Below, piece by piece: positions 24,212-32,396 of a DNA stretch of 57,976 nt. The DNA lies in contig CP070812.1 in NCBI GenBank assembly GCA_020344015.1, forward strand, positions 4,573,990 through 4,631,965. Reading direction: 5' to 3'. Numbering within the stretch: position 1 is the stretch's first letter; each line of letters begins with the position of its first letter. The position numbers were made by a program, and so were the translations under genes. The stretch comes from Gemmatimonadota bacterium. GTDB lineage: Bacteria > Gemmatimonadota > Gemmatimonadetes > Palauibacterales > KS3-K002. Below the pieces are notes generated by a model. That model was given only the letters and a program-made list of their open reading frames with translations, was not told the DNA's origin and did no database searches.

Positions 24212-25963
24212 ATGGAACTCCTAGAGAACATCCTCGGCACGCTGTCCGATTACATCTGGAACCGGGGGATTCCGGTCGCGGGGGAAGAGGTCCCTTGGGT
24301 CGTCGTCGTTTTGCTGGGCGCCGGCTTGTTCCTGACCGTGAAGCTCGGATTCCTACAGCTGCGCAAATTGGGTCACGGCTTCGCGGTTACCTCAGGGATC
24401 TACGATGATCCCGCGGAACCGGGTGACGTATCCCACTTCCAGGCGCTGACCACGGCACTCTCGGCGACGGTGGGGATCGGCAACATCGCCGGCGTCGCTC
24501 TGGCGATTCACTGGGGCGGCCCCGGGGCACTGTTCTGGATGTGGGTTACGGCGCTGGTCGGGATGGCCACCAAGTACACCGAGGTGACACTGGCCCAGCG
24601 CTATCGGGACGTGGAGAGAGAGGATCTCGATCCGTACAAGTGGGAGGGTACGGTCTCCGGCGGACCGATGTACTACATCGAGCGCGGTCTGGGTCCCTCC
24701 TGGAAGCCGCTGGCGGTGTTCTTCGCTGGGATGCTCGGTACGACTGCGTTTCTCACCGGCAACGCCATCCAGGCGAACACGGTGGCGGACACGCTGAACA
24801 CGACCCTGGGCATGCCCGTCTGGGTGACCGGTCTGGTGACAGCGAGCATCGTCGCCATGGTGGTAATCGGCGGGATCACGCGAATCGGCAAGGTGACCGG
24901 CGTCCTGGCACCGACGATGGCGGTGATCTACGTGACCGGCGCGCTCACGATCATCGCGCTGCACGCCGACCAGGTGATCCCCACCTTCGGGCTGATCTTC
25001 CGCGAGGCGTTCAATCCGACGGCAAGTATCGCCGGGTCCGGTGCGGGAGTCTTTCTGCTCACGATGATCTGGGGCGTGAAGCGGGGGCTCTTCTCCAATG
25101 AGGCAGGTCAGGGCTCGGCACCCATTGCTCACGCCGCCGCCAAGACGGACGAGCCCGTTTCCGAGGGTGTCGTCGCGCTCGTCGAGCCGTTTATCGATAC
25201 TATCCTGATCTGTACGATGACCGGCCTGGTGATCATCATGACGGGTGTCTGGGATATCCGTGTCCCTACCGAGATCACCTTGGACAAGGGTGACATCGCG
25301 TACGTGATCGAGCAGGCCGATGGGGACTATGCTGATTTCGATGACCTGGCTCGGATAAGAATCGCCGACGGCCGTTACGTCGACACGGGCGCCGGCGCGG
25401 TCCAACTGACCTGGCACGAAGTTATAGTCGACCAGCTCTACACAGACGAGGAGCAGACGAGGCTCTTCAACGGGATCGTCGATACGGATCGCGACATCGC
25501 CGTGGCCGAAGACGGTAACGAGTATACGTCGCTGTTCGGCAACGCCGCCGAGAGCGGCGCGCCGTTGACGATGATTGCCTTCCAGCAAGGCCTGCCCGGC
25601 GATATCGGCCTCTATATCGTGGTGTTGAGCGTCTTCCTGTTCGCTATCTCCACCGCCATTTCCTGGAGCTACTACGGCGACCGCTGCGCGAACTATCTGT
25701 TCGGGCACCGCGCGGTGCTGCCGTACAAATTCGTCTTCGTCACCATGCACTTCATCGGGGCGATCCTGACGCTGGCGGTCGCCTGGACACTTGGTGACGT
25801 GTTCTTAGGGATCGTGATCCTGCCCAACCTGCTGGCGCTGATCCTACTGTCCGGGAAAGTGAAGCAGATGACGGGGAGCTACTTCGAGCGCAAGCCCTGG
25901 GTCGAGAATCGCGAGGCGCATCGCCGCTGGAAGGAGCAGCAGAGGTACAAAAGGCTAGATTAG
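24212..25963 (+). CDS. Sodium:alanine/glycine symporter (AGCS family)
   Basis: 583 residues, about 100 more than most AGCS proteins. The family core is clear: GDVSHFQALTTALSATVGIGNIAG, the long GGPMYYIERGL motif, and KRGLFSNEAGQGSAPIAHAAA. The transporter couples Na+ entry to uptake of alanine, glycine or similar amino acids. The extra length is an acidic, hydrophilic insert of roughly 100 residues (about residues 350-460) between two membrane segments, before PLTMIAFQQGLPG. It might be an external domain; its role is unknown. The gene has its own promoter, and the second DHH gene follows after 1 nt. Confidence 0.93.
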   Translation: MELLENILGTLSDYIWNRGIPVAGEEVPWVVVVLLGAGLFLTVKLGFLQLRKLGHGFAVTSGIYDDPAEPGDVSHFQALTTALSATVGIGNIAGVALAIHWGGPGALFWMWVTALVGMATKYTEVTLAQRYRDVEREDLDPYKWEGTVSGGPMYYIERGLGPSWKPLAVFFAGMLGTTAFLTGNAIQANTVADTLNTTLGMPVWVTGLVTASIVAMVVIGGITRIGKVTGVLAPTMAVIYVTGALTIIALHADQVIPTFGLIFREAFNPTASIAGSGAGVFLLTMIWGVKRGLFSNEAGQGSAPIAHAAAKTDEPVSEGVVALVEPFIDTILICTMTGLVIIMTGVWDIRVPTEITLDKGDIAYVIEQADGDYADFDDLARIRIADGRYVDTGAGAVQLTWHEVIVDQLYTDEEQTRLFNGIVDTDRDIAVAEDGNEYTSLFGNAAESGAPLTMIAFQQGLPGDIGLYIVVLSVFLFAISTAISWSYYGDRCANYLFGHRAVLPYKFVFVTMHFIGAILTLAVAWTLGDVFLGIVILPNLLALILLSGKVKQMTGSYFERKPWVENREAHRRWKEQQRYKRLD

Positions 25964-25964
25964 G

Positions 25965-26975
25965 TTGGATTTGCCGGCCCACCGCCTCGACCTGGCGAAG
26001 CGCATAGCAGAGCGACTGAAGGGCTCCACGTCGATCGCCGTTTCCACCCATGTCAACGGTGACGGCGACGGCTGGGGCTCGGCCAGTGCTCTCGCCCATC
26101 ACTTTGGCAGCCGCGGCACTGAGGTTCGCCTGCTCGCGGCCACGCCGTTCCCCGAGCGTTACCGTTTCATGCTCCCGGAGGGTGTCGAGCCGCTCGACCC
26201 GGATGCAGTCGGCGTCGAGGCGCTGCGCAGCGCCTCCACTCAGGTCGTCCTCGATGCCTCGGAGCCGAGCCGGTTGGGTGAATTCAGGCTACACTTCGAG
26301 CGTCAGCGCACCATCGTCATCGACCACCACGCCGTCGCCGCCGGCGAAATCGAGGCCGACCTGTCGCTGATAGACCCCGCTGCCGCCGCCACGGCCGAGT
26401 TGCTCTACGACGTGCTTCTTCAGACCGGCGACCCCGTCGGGCCGCTGGCGGCCCAGGCGCTCTACGTCGGCCTGGTGACCGACACGGGCTCGTTCCGCTA
26501 TTCCAACTCCACACCCAGGGCGCACCGCATGGCGGCCGCCCTGATTGAGGCCGGCGTCAACACCGAAGCGCTCTATCAGCCGCTGTTCGCGAACCTGAGG
26601 CCGGCGGAGTTAAGCACGCTGCAAGCTGCGCTCGAGCGGATGCAGCACGATGAGGAGTACGGGATCACCTGGGCGGCTCTGGAGCTGGACGTCTCGCGCG
26701 AGCTGGGTGCGCTCATGGAGTATGAGGGGGTCCTCGAGCATCTGCGCAATCTAGCGGGGACAGAGGTCGCTATCCTCCTTCGCGAGCTCGAGGGCGGAGA
26801 GGTGAAGGTCTCGCTCCGCTCGACTGGGGCGGCGGACGTGGCGACGGTAGCCCGGTTGTTCGGCGGCGGCGGGCACACCAAAGCAGCAGGCGCCGTGGTC
26901 TCGGGGAATGTAGGCGAGGCCACAGCACTGGTGCTGGCGGCCTGCCGGTCGGCCCTTGAGCAATCTACTCCTTGA
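25965..26975 (+). CDS. nrnA: DHH-family phosphoesterase (NrnA-like)
   Basis: 336 residues, DHH plus DHHA1. Motifs: THVNGDGDGWGSASAL, VLDASEPSRLG, VIDHHAVAA, GLVTDTGSFRYSNST and the C-terminal FGGGGHTKAAGA. This is the pattern of bifunctional oligoribonuclease/pAp phosphatases, which degrade 2-5 nt RNAs and 3'-phosphoadenosine 5'-phosphate. The TTG start at 25965 comes straight after the symporter stop, so translation is probably coupled. A P-x-DPD-type variant of motif I (here NGDGDG) is seen. Confidence 0.85.
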   Translation: MDLPAHRLDLAKRIAERLKGSTSIAVSTHVNGDGDGWGSASALAHHFGSRGTEVRLLAATPFPERYRFMLPEGVEPLDPDAVGVEALRSASTQVVLDASEPSRLGEFRLHFERQRTIVIDHHAVAAGEIEADLSLIDPAAAATAELLYDVLLQTGDPVGPLAAQALYVGLVTDTGSFRYSNSTPRAHRMAAALIEAGVNTEALYQPLFANLRPAELSTLQAALERMQHDEEYGITWAALELDVSRELGALMEYEGVLEHLRNLAGTEVAILLRELEGGEVKVSLRSTGAADVATVARLFGGGGHTKAAGAVVSGNVGEATALVLAACRSALEQSTP

Positions 26976-27020
26976 GAGTCGGCGCTCAGCGCCGTATCTT
27001 GGGGGAGTCAGCGGGTGAAC

Positions 27021-27120
27021 AAAGGCCGTAAGTCGGCCTACCGCGCGAGGTTCCCGGTTGAGGGGATGAGGATATCCCCGTAGGCCGGGTGTGAGTGTAG
27101 CAGCCTGTGATGCTGGGTGA
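27021..27120 (+). ncRNA. Candidate structured RNA / leader with adjacent hairpins
   Basis: AGGCCG (27023-27028) pairs with CGGCCT (27034-27039) over a 5-nt loop. GGGGAT (27062-27067) pairs with ATCCCC (27074-27079), enclosed by CCCGG (27053-27057) and CCGGG (27085-27089). A third small stem, CAGC/GCTG, lies near 27101-27114. The stretch precedes the 203-aa gene and the Fur-type gene. It does not match SRP RNA, RNase P RNA or any riboswitch I know. Confidence 0.35.
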
Positions 27121-27135
27121 GGGAGGTGGAGGCCG

Positions 27136-27747
27136 GTGAGTCTGCATCAGAGGAACGGCAGTGCGAATGGCTCCAGGCGTAGAATGCTCCTAAAGGGTGT
27201 ACGCGGTCCAACCAGGCCGGATCGGGTGCTTCCGCTCGAACTACGGCTTCGAGCCATAGCCGACAACATTCCCGCCGCGAACATCGATGAGCTGTGGGTC
27301 TTCCCGCCGCTCCCCAACCGCGATCTCGCCTGCGAGTTCATCGTTCTCGTGTGCTTCGATGGTGGCGAAGATCGCCGCCGCATCCTGACATCCCCCGTCG
27401 ACGCTCGGTTCAAGGATCCGGAGAGCGACGAATTCGAGTGGGTCCAGCGGATTCGCGAGCAGGGAACGACGTCGCAGCGCTGGGTGGCGGCCATTCCCGA
27501 CCGGCTACTTCAGCGACTCGCCGATGCTGGCGTTCCTGAAGTCGTCCGGGTTGGCGGCGAATCCGAAGCTTGGGAGGCGGCCGTCGAGCGCTTGACGAAC
27601 GGGAACGGCTGTGAGAACGGGGACGGCGCCGAGCGAGAGCGCAGCGCTTTGCTGATTGACAGCAGCGTCATACCTGTAGTAAGTTTTAGTACTATTATTG
27701 AAGCGGACGTTCCCGGGAACGGCTCACCCAGTGAATTGGAACAGTGA
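27136..27747 (+). CDS. Hypothetical protein upstream of fur (203 aa)
   Basis: 203 residues, GTG start with GGAGG 9-12 nt upstream. The central part (residues 30-150) looks like a folded alpha/beta domain with ELWVFPPLPNRDLACEFIVLVCFD and later RWVAAIPDRLLQRLADAGVPEVVRVGG (split for reading). After a Gly/Asn-rich linker near residue 155 comes a low-complexity end. I do not recognise the family. It ends 1 nt before the chosen start of the Fur-type gene, so co-translation is likely. The last 90 nt are notably AT-rich compared with the rest and may contain a promoter for fur. Confidence 0.6.
   Translation: MSLHQRNGSANGSRRRMLLKGVRGPTRPDRVLPLELRLRAIADNIPAANIDELWVFPPLPNRDLACEFIVLVCFDGGEDRRRILTSPVDARFKDPESDEFEWVQRIREQGTTSQRWVAAIPDRLLQRLADAGVPEVVRVGGESEAWEAAVERLTNGNGCENGDGAERERSALLIDSSVIPVVSFSTIIEADVPGNGSPSELEQ
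27656..27685 (+). promoter_or_regulatory. Possible internal promoter for the Fur-family gene
   Basis: TTGACA at 27656-27661 and TAAGTT at 27680-27685 are 18 nt apart, inside the end of the 203-aa coding region. An AT-rich, partly symmetric stretch around TAGTACTA (27687-27694) follows and could hold a Fur-type operator. The match to a classical Fur box is poor. Confidence 0.3.
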
Positions 27748-27748
27748 A

Positions 27749-28186
27749 ATGGAAGTCGCGCCAAGCGGTACCTCGGAAGAGGGGCTGAGGGCGGCGCTGG
27801 AGGCGGCAGGCCACCGGCACACGACGCAACGGGCGGCCATCTATAGCTTTCTGCGTCGCGTCACGACGCACCCCACCGCCGACGAGATCTTCACGCAGGT
27901 GCGAGAAGTGCTGCCGGATATCAGCCTGGCGACGGTGTACAAAGCGCTCGAAGCGTTCGTGGAAGCTGGCATTGCCCAGAAGCTGGCGCTGGGAGGCGGG
28001 CCGGCGCGCTACGACGGTCGCGTTGAAGACCACGACCATATTCGCTGCCTGAAGTGCGGCATAGTCAGGGATGTGGTCGGCAGTCACGACAACGACATGA
28101 TCCGGTGCCTGAGTAGCGACGAGGGCTTCGAGATTATTGACTACCGTTTGGAGCTGGTCGGCTACTGCCCGAACTGCCAGAACTAG
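27749..28186 (+). CDS. Fur-family metal-dependent repressor (Fur/PerR type)
   Basis: 145 residues, the usual Fur size. DNA-binding part: HRHTTQRAAIYSFLRR, HPTADEIFTQV and ISLATVYKALEAFVEAGI. The metal and structural sites are EDHDHIRCLKCG and YCPNCQ, giving two CxxC pairs for structural zinc. The HTTQR/TVYKAL wording and four-cysteine zinc site are common in PerR-like proteins, so peroxide sensing is possible, but iron sensing is equally open. The ATG at 27749 was chosen; a GTG at 27731 would overlap the previous gene. The DtxR-type gene at 17747 is a second metal repressor in this window. Confidence 0.9.
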   Translation: MEVAPSGTSEEGLRAALEAAGHRHTTQRAAIYSFLRRVTTHPTADEIFTQVREVLPDISLATVYKALEAFVEAGIAQKLALGGGPARYDGRVEDHDHIRCLKCGIVRDVVGSHDNDMIRCLSSDEGFEIIDYRLELVGYCPNCQN

Positions 28187-28303
28187 TCGGACGGATTGCG
28201 CTGCATCCCACACATTCACTCCGCGGCTGCTATCCGGGGCTGAATTCGAATAGGCGCGGTGCCTGGCTACCCAGGGCCGCGCATTTTCTATGAGGGCTGG
28301 ACG

Positions 28304-28864
28304 GTGTCGGTGTCTTTATCCTTCGTACCTAAGAAGATCTTCCTGACCAGGGGAGTAGGGAAACACCGCGAGCGGCTCTCCGCCTTCGAGATGGCACTGC
28401 GCGATGCCCGAATCGCTCGTTACAACCTGGTGAACGTCTCCTCCATCTTTCCGCCGCACTGCGAGCTAGTAGATCGGGAGGAGGGGCTGGGGTTGATGAC
28501 GCCGGGACAGATCACCTTCGCCGTGATGTCGCGGCTCGACACCAATGAGCCGAGCCGGCTGGTCGCGGCCAGTATCGGCGTGGCGATCCCGAAGGATCCG
28601 AATCAGTTCGGCTATCTATCAGAGCACCACGCGTACGGGCAGAGCGAGAGGACGGCGGGCGACTACGCCGAGGACCTCGCCGCCAGCATGCTGGCGACGA
28701 TCCTCGGGGTGCCTTTCGATCCGGACACGGCGTGGGACGAGCAGCGTGCTCAATGGCAGGTCTCGGGCAAAATCGTAAAGACGGAAAACATCACTCAGAC
28801 CGCGGAGGGGCCAGAGGACGGCAAATGGGTCAGCGCCGTCACCGCCGCGGTTCTTCTGCCCTGA
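28304..28864 (+). CDS. pdaD: Pyruvoyl-dependent arginine decarboxylase
   Basis: 186 residues. The self-cleavage site NVSSIFPP is present: cutting between S46 and S47 makes the pyruvoyl cofactor at S47 of the alpha chain. GVGKHRERLSAFEMAL and the later EHHAYGQSE...GDYAEDLAASML are typical of PvlArgDC. The enzyme converts arginine to agmatine in the cytosol. I chose the GTG at 28304 because GAGGG lies 7 nt upstream. The agmatinase gene begins 9 nt after the stop, so together they make putrescine and urea from arginine. Confidence 0.92.
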   Translation: MSVSLSFVPKKIFLTRGVGKHRERLSAFEMALRDARIARYNLVNVSSIFPPHCELVDREEGLGLMTPGQITFAVMSRLDTNEPSRLVAASIGVAIPKDPNQFGYLSEHHAYGQSERTAGDYAEDLAASMLATILGVPFDPDTAWDEQRAQWQVSGKIVKTENITQTAEGPEDGKWVSAVTAAVLLP

Positions 28865-28872
28865 AGCGAGCC

Positions 28873-29757
28873 ATGTCAGACTTCTCTTGGGAAGACCCGT
28901 ACGCCTTCCTTGGGTTAGGGGAGGAGTTCGCCAGCCTCGAGCGGGCGCAGGTAGCATTGTTGCCGGTCCCCTTCGAGGCCACCACGTCGTACAAGGAGGG
29001 GACGCGCCGCGGCCCCGAGGCGATCCTGCAGGCGTCCCGGCATGTGGAGCTCTACGACCACGAGCTCGATTCCGAGCCGTTCCGCGTCGGGATCCATACT
29101 TACCCGATGGTCGAGCTGACCGCTGGCGGCCCCGAGGCGGCGCTGGCGGAGTTGCGGGAGCGCTACGCCGAGGCGTGCGCCGGCGGCCGGTTCGTCATCA
29201 TGCTGGGCGGCGAGCACACGATCACCCAGGTGCCGGCGCTTTACTGGGCCGATCGCCTCAACGACGAACTCGGCATCCTCCAGTTCGACGCCCACGCCGA
29301 CCTGCGCGACAGCTTCCACGGGACCCTTTGGAGTCATGCCTGCGTCATGCGCAGGGTGGTGGACCGGGTCAAGCCTACCGGTGTGGGGATCAGGGCGATC
29401 GACATCGAGGAGAAGCGGCTGATCGACGAGCTCGGCCTCACTATGGTATACGCCGAAGAGCTGGGTAGGCCGGCTTGGGAGGAACGGGTGCTGGCGGCGT
29501 TGCCTGAGAACGTATACCTGAGCTTCGACGTCGACTTTTTCGACCCGGCCCTCGTGCCGGCGACCGGCACCCCGGAGCCCGGCGGCGGAACCTGGGACCA
29601 GGCGATGACGTTGCTTCGGCGTGTCTTCGCTGAGAAGAACGTGGTCGCCGCCGATGTGGTGGAGCTGGCGCCGTTGCCCGGTATCGTGGCACCGGATTTC
29701 TTGGTGGCGAAGCTGGTTTATAAGATGATTGGCTATTGGGAGGCCAAAAACCGCTAG
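28873..29757 (+). CDS. speB: Agmatinase
   Basis: 294 residues of the ureohydrolase (arginase/agmatinase) family. The manganese ligands are in GGEHT, FDAHADLRD and SFDVDFFDP. The substrate-side sequence HACVMRR supports agmatinase rather than arginase. It hydrolyses agmatine to putrescine and urea. It directly follows the arginine decarboxylase, 9 nt away. No separate soluble spermidine synthase is nearby; the only related fold is the membrane protein at 5287. Confidence 0.93.
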   Translation: MSDFSWEDPYAFLGLGEEFASLERAQVALLPVPFEATTSYKEGTRRGPEAILQASRHVELYDHELDSEPFRVGIHTYPMVELTAGGPEAALAELRERYAEACAGGRFVIMLGGEHTITQVPALYWADRLNDELGILQFDAHADLRDSFHGTLWSHACVMRRVVDRVKPTGVGIRAIDIEEKRLIDELGLTMVYAEELGRPAWEERVLAALPENVYLSFDVDFFDPALVPATGTPEPGGGTWDQAMTLLRRVFAEKNVVAADVVELAPLPGIVAPDFLVAKLVYKMIGYWEAKNR

Positions 29758-29851
29758 CCGGTGGCCGGTACGCCGGTAGCCGGTAACTCCGAAATCCCAA
29801 CTCATCGTTCGCAATCACCGGCCACCGGCCTACCGACCACCGGCCACCAGC
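29755..29851. repeat. Intergenic palindromic word repeat, family 2, copy A
   Basis: The left arm has four units of GCCGGT(A/G) (29757-29784) and the right arm has ACCGGCC/TACCGACC units (29817-29848), with AACTCCGAAATCCCAACT in the middle. It begins at the agmatinase stop and ends 13 nt before the ccdA start. Copies B and C at 53349 and 54782 have the same words in the same order. Confidence 0.75.
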
Positions 29852-29863
29852 CTGAAGGAATAG

Positions 29864-30604
29864 ATGCAGGACGGAACATCGATCGGAATACTCGTAGCAT
29901 TCCTCGCCGGGCTACTCTCCTTCCTCAGTCCCTGCGTTCTACCGTTGGTCCCGTCCTACGTTTCCTTCGTCACCGGGCTTGGTCTGGAGGAGCTGGAGCA
30001 GGGCGGCGGTGAGGTGAAGCGGGTGACGCTGGTTCATTCGCTTCTGTTCGTGGCCGGCTTCACCCTGATCTTCCTACTGATGGGCGCCTCGGCCACCTAT
30101 GTCGGACAGCTGCTTCGCGTCTATCAGGACGCCATCGCCCGCATCGGCGGTGTCGTCATCATTCTCTTCGGCGTCTTGCTGCTTGGTGTGATCCCGATTC
30201 CCGCCTTGAGCCGTGAGAAGCGCTACCAGTTCCAGAGCAAGCCGGTGGGCTACGCGGGGACGGTGGCTGTGGGTGTGGCTTTCGGTGCCGGCTGGGTCCC
30301 CTGTATCGGTCCGATCCTCGGTGCGATCCTCACGCTGGCGGCGACCCGCGCCGATGTCGCTCAAGGCGTGGGGCTCCTGTTCGTCTACTCGCTGGGGCTG
30401 GCGGTCCCCTTCGTGTTGAGCGCGGTTGCGCTCACCGCTTTCCTGGCCTGGTTCCAGAAGTTCCGGCGCTACGTCCGCTACGTCGAGTGGGTAGCGGGGA
30501 TCCTGCTCATCCTGGTTGGGCTGCTGTTGGTGACCGGCAAGTTCACGGTCCTGGCGGGCTGGCTCATCCAGTTCACACCCGATTTCCTACTGGAGCACAT
30601 CTAG
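29864..30604 (+). CDS. ccdA: CcdA-type thiol:disulfide transporter (cytochrome c biogenesis)
   Basis: 246 residues with about six membrane segments. The two redox cysteines are C24 in SPCVLPLVPSY and C147 in GWVPCIGPILG, as in CcdA. It carries electrons from cytosolic thioredoxin to periplasmic thiol proteins, for example in cytochrome c maturation. No thioredoxin-like partner (ResA/CcmG) is adjacent. The ATG is 13 nt after a palindromic repeat. The gene converges with the ABC transporter. Confidence 0.92.
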   Translation: MQDGTSIGILVAFLAGLLSFLSPCVLPLVPSYVSFVTGLGLEELEQGGGEVKRVTLVHSLLFVAGFTLIFLLMGASATYVGQLLRVYQDAIARIGGVVIILFGVLLLGVIPIPALSREKRYQFQSKPVGYAGTVAVGVAFGAGWVPCIGPILGAILTLAATRADVAQGVGLLFVYSLGLAVPFVLSAVALTAFLAWFQKFRRYVRYVEWVAGILLILVGLLLVTGKFTVLAGWLIQFTPDFLLEHI

Positions 30605-30625
30605 CCTCAAATGCGCCGGACTCGC

Positions 30626-30646
30626 GGCGCCGCCTCAGGCGGCGCC
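30626..30646. terminator. Strong hairpin between convergent ccdA and ABC transporter genes
   Basis: GGCGCCGCC (30626-30634) pairs perfectly with GGCGGCGCC (30638-30646) across a 3-nt loop. It includes the stop and last codons of the ABC gene. No T-run is visible on either side, so it is a very stable stem that may end both transcripts or protect them. Confidence 0.4.
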
Positions 30647-32395
30647 CGCGTCGACTTCGAGACTTTCCTCTAACAGCTGACGTCTGAGCAAGCGCGCGTA
30701 GACGCCTTCCGCTTCCAGCAACTGGGAGTGGGTGCCGCGCTCTACGATCTCACCTTCCTCGACGACAAGTATCAGGTCGGCGTCCTTCACTGCGGTCACG
30801 CGATGCGAGACGATGATGCTCGTGTGACGCCTGAGCACATCGCGCAGACCGTCGAGGATCGCCGCTTCGGTGTGCGTGTCCACCGATGACAAAGCGTCGT
30901 CGAGGATGAGGACGGGTGCGTCCCGGGTAAGGGCGCGCGCCAGCGTTGCCCGCTGCTTCTGGCCGCCTGAAAGGTTGATGCCGCGCTCGCCGAGCTGGGT
31001 ATCGTAGCCCTTGGGGAAATCGCGAATAGTGTCGGCCAGCTGGGCGATCGCGGCGACTTCCTCGATCCGCTCCCGCTCGCCGCCGTCCTGCAAGCCGAAA
31101 GCGATGTTGGCGCCCAGCGTCTCGGAGAACAGGAAGGGCTCCTGAGGCACCATGGCGATGAGACGGCGCAGTTGTTCGAGCCGGATTTCGCGAATCTGAA
31201 CGCCGTCGAGCAAGATTTCGCCTTCACTGGGATCGTAAAGCCGCGGGATCAACCTGACGACAGAACTTTTCCCGGATCCGGTTCGTCCGACGATGGCGAC
31301 CGTCCGGCCCGGCTCGATCGTGAACGAGACGTCACGGAGGACGTGGCGCTCCGTGCCCGGGTAGCGGAACGAGACGTTCCTGAACTCGATGCCGCCCTGC
31401 GGAGCTTCGATTTCGACCGGCCGTTCCGCGTCGCGGATCGACGGCTGCTCGCTCATGATCTCCTGGATGCGGCCCATCGATGCGGAGCCGCGCTCGAACA
31501 GATTGATCACCCAGCCGAGGGCTATCATGGGCCAGGTGAGCTGCAGCAGGTAGAAGGCGAAGGCGACGAAGTCGCCGATAGTGATGCGACCGAGGATCAC
31601 ATCGCGGCCTCCGACCCAGAGCACGATCACGGCGCCCAGCCCGGTGAGCAACATGAGCGCCGGGAAGAACAGCCCCCAAACCCTGGCCAGCCGGAGGTTG
31701 CGTCTCATGTAATCGCGATTGAGCTGAGCGAACTGGCCGGCCTGGGCGTCCTCCTGGACGTAGGCGCGCACGATGCGCGCTCCGGCGAGGTTCTCCTGGG
31801 CCATCGTTGAGATGCGGCCGAACTGCGCCTGGATCGCCTCGAAGCGTTGGTGGATCTCGCGCCCGAAGTAGATCGTGACCGGCGGCACACAGGCGAGTGG
31901 CAGGACGGCCAGGATCGTCAGACGCGGATCGATGAGCATAAGCATCGTCAGCGCGATGATCGAGATGACCGTCGTGTTCACCAAATACATGATCGCCGGG
32001 CCGATCACCATGCGGACCGCCGGTATGTCGTTGGTGGCCCTGCTCATCAGCTCGCCGGTCGGGACGCGCCCGTAGAAGTCAGGCGCCAGCCTCAAAAGGT
32101 GGGCGAAGTAGTCGTCGCGCAGATCGTTCTCCACCCGACGACTCATGCCGTTGATCAGTTGGCGCATCAGGTAGCGGCCGGCGCCGCCGAGCAGGGAGAA
32201 GCCGACGATCGCCCCCGCGTAGGCGGCCAGGCCTGCCGGCGTGATCCCCCTCTCCAGGGCATCGATAGCCAGCTTCAGCAGGTAGGGCCAGGTTAGGGAG
32301 AAGAGATTGGCCACCACCACCAGGCTGAGGCCCGCGGCGATGCGGCGGCGGTAGCGACGTGCGTAGGGGACTAACGGTGCGAGCTGCTTCAGCAC
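30635..32395 (-). CDS. ABC exporter half-transporter (MsbA/YheI type)
   Basis: 586 residues: six membrane segments in the first 310 residues, then one nucleotide-binding domain with Walker A GRTGSGKSS, signature LSGGQKQR, Walker B VLILDDALSSVD and the switch IIVSHR. It should work as a homodimer or pair with a second half-transporter elsewhere to export lipids, peptides or drugs. Substrate is not predictable. The GTG start follows the gamma-glutamyltransferase stop by 1 nt, so the two are one operon. Confidence 0.92.
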   Translation of the reverse strand: MLKQLAPLVPYARRYRRRIAAGLSLVVVANLFSLTWPYLLKLAIDALERGITPAGLAAYAGAIVGFSLLGGAGRYLMRQLINGMSRRVENDLRDDYFAHLLRLAPDFYGRVPTGELMSRATNDIPAVRMVIGPAIMYLVNTTVISIIALTMLMLIDPRLTILAVLPLACVPPVTIYFGREIHQRFEAIQAQFGRISTMAQENLAGARIVRAYVQEDAQAGQFAQLNRDYMRRNLRLARVWGLFFPALMLLTGLGAVIVLWVGGRDVILGRITIGDFVAFAFYLLQLTWPMIALGWVINLFERGSASMGRIQEIMSEQPSIRDAERPVEIEAPQGGIEFRNVSFRYPGTERHVLRDVSFTIEPGRTVAIVGRTGSGKSSVVRLIPRLYDPSEGEILLDGVQIREIRLEQLRRLIAMVPQEPFLFSETLGANIAFGLQDGGERERIEEVAAIAQLADTIRDFPKGYDTQLGERGINLSGGQKQRATLARALTRDAPVLILDDALSSVDTHTEAAILDGLRDVLRRHTSIIVSHRVTAVKDADLILVVEEGEIVERGTHSQLLEAEGVYARLLRRQLLEESLEVDAGAA

Positions 32396-32396
32396 G

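Noticed and set aside
24392..25750. A 452-codon open frame antisense to the AGCS symporter
   Set aside because: It is the shadow of GC-rich coding on the other strand; the plus-strand protein is a clear family member and the antisense product has no domain.
27021..27120. SRP RNA or RNase P RNA
   Set aside because: The invariant sequence blocks of these RNAs are missing, although hairpins are present.
28304..29757. A complete spermidine operon
   Set aside because: Only the two steps to putrescine are here; no adjacent S-adenosylmethionine decarboxylase or soluble spermidine synthase is seen, and the membrane protein at 5287 is too far away and unproven.
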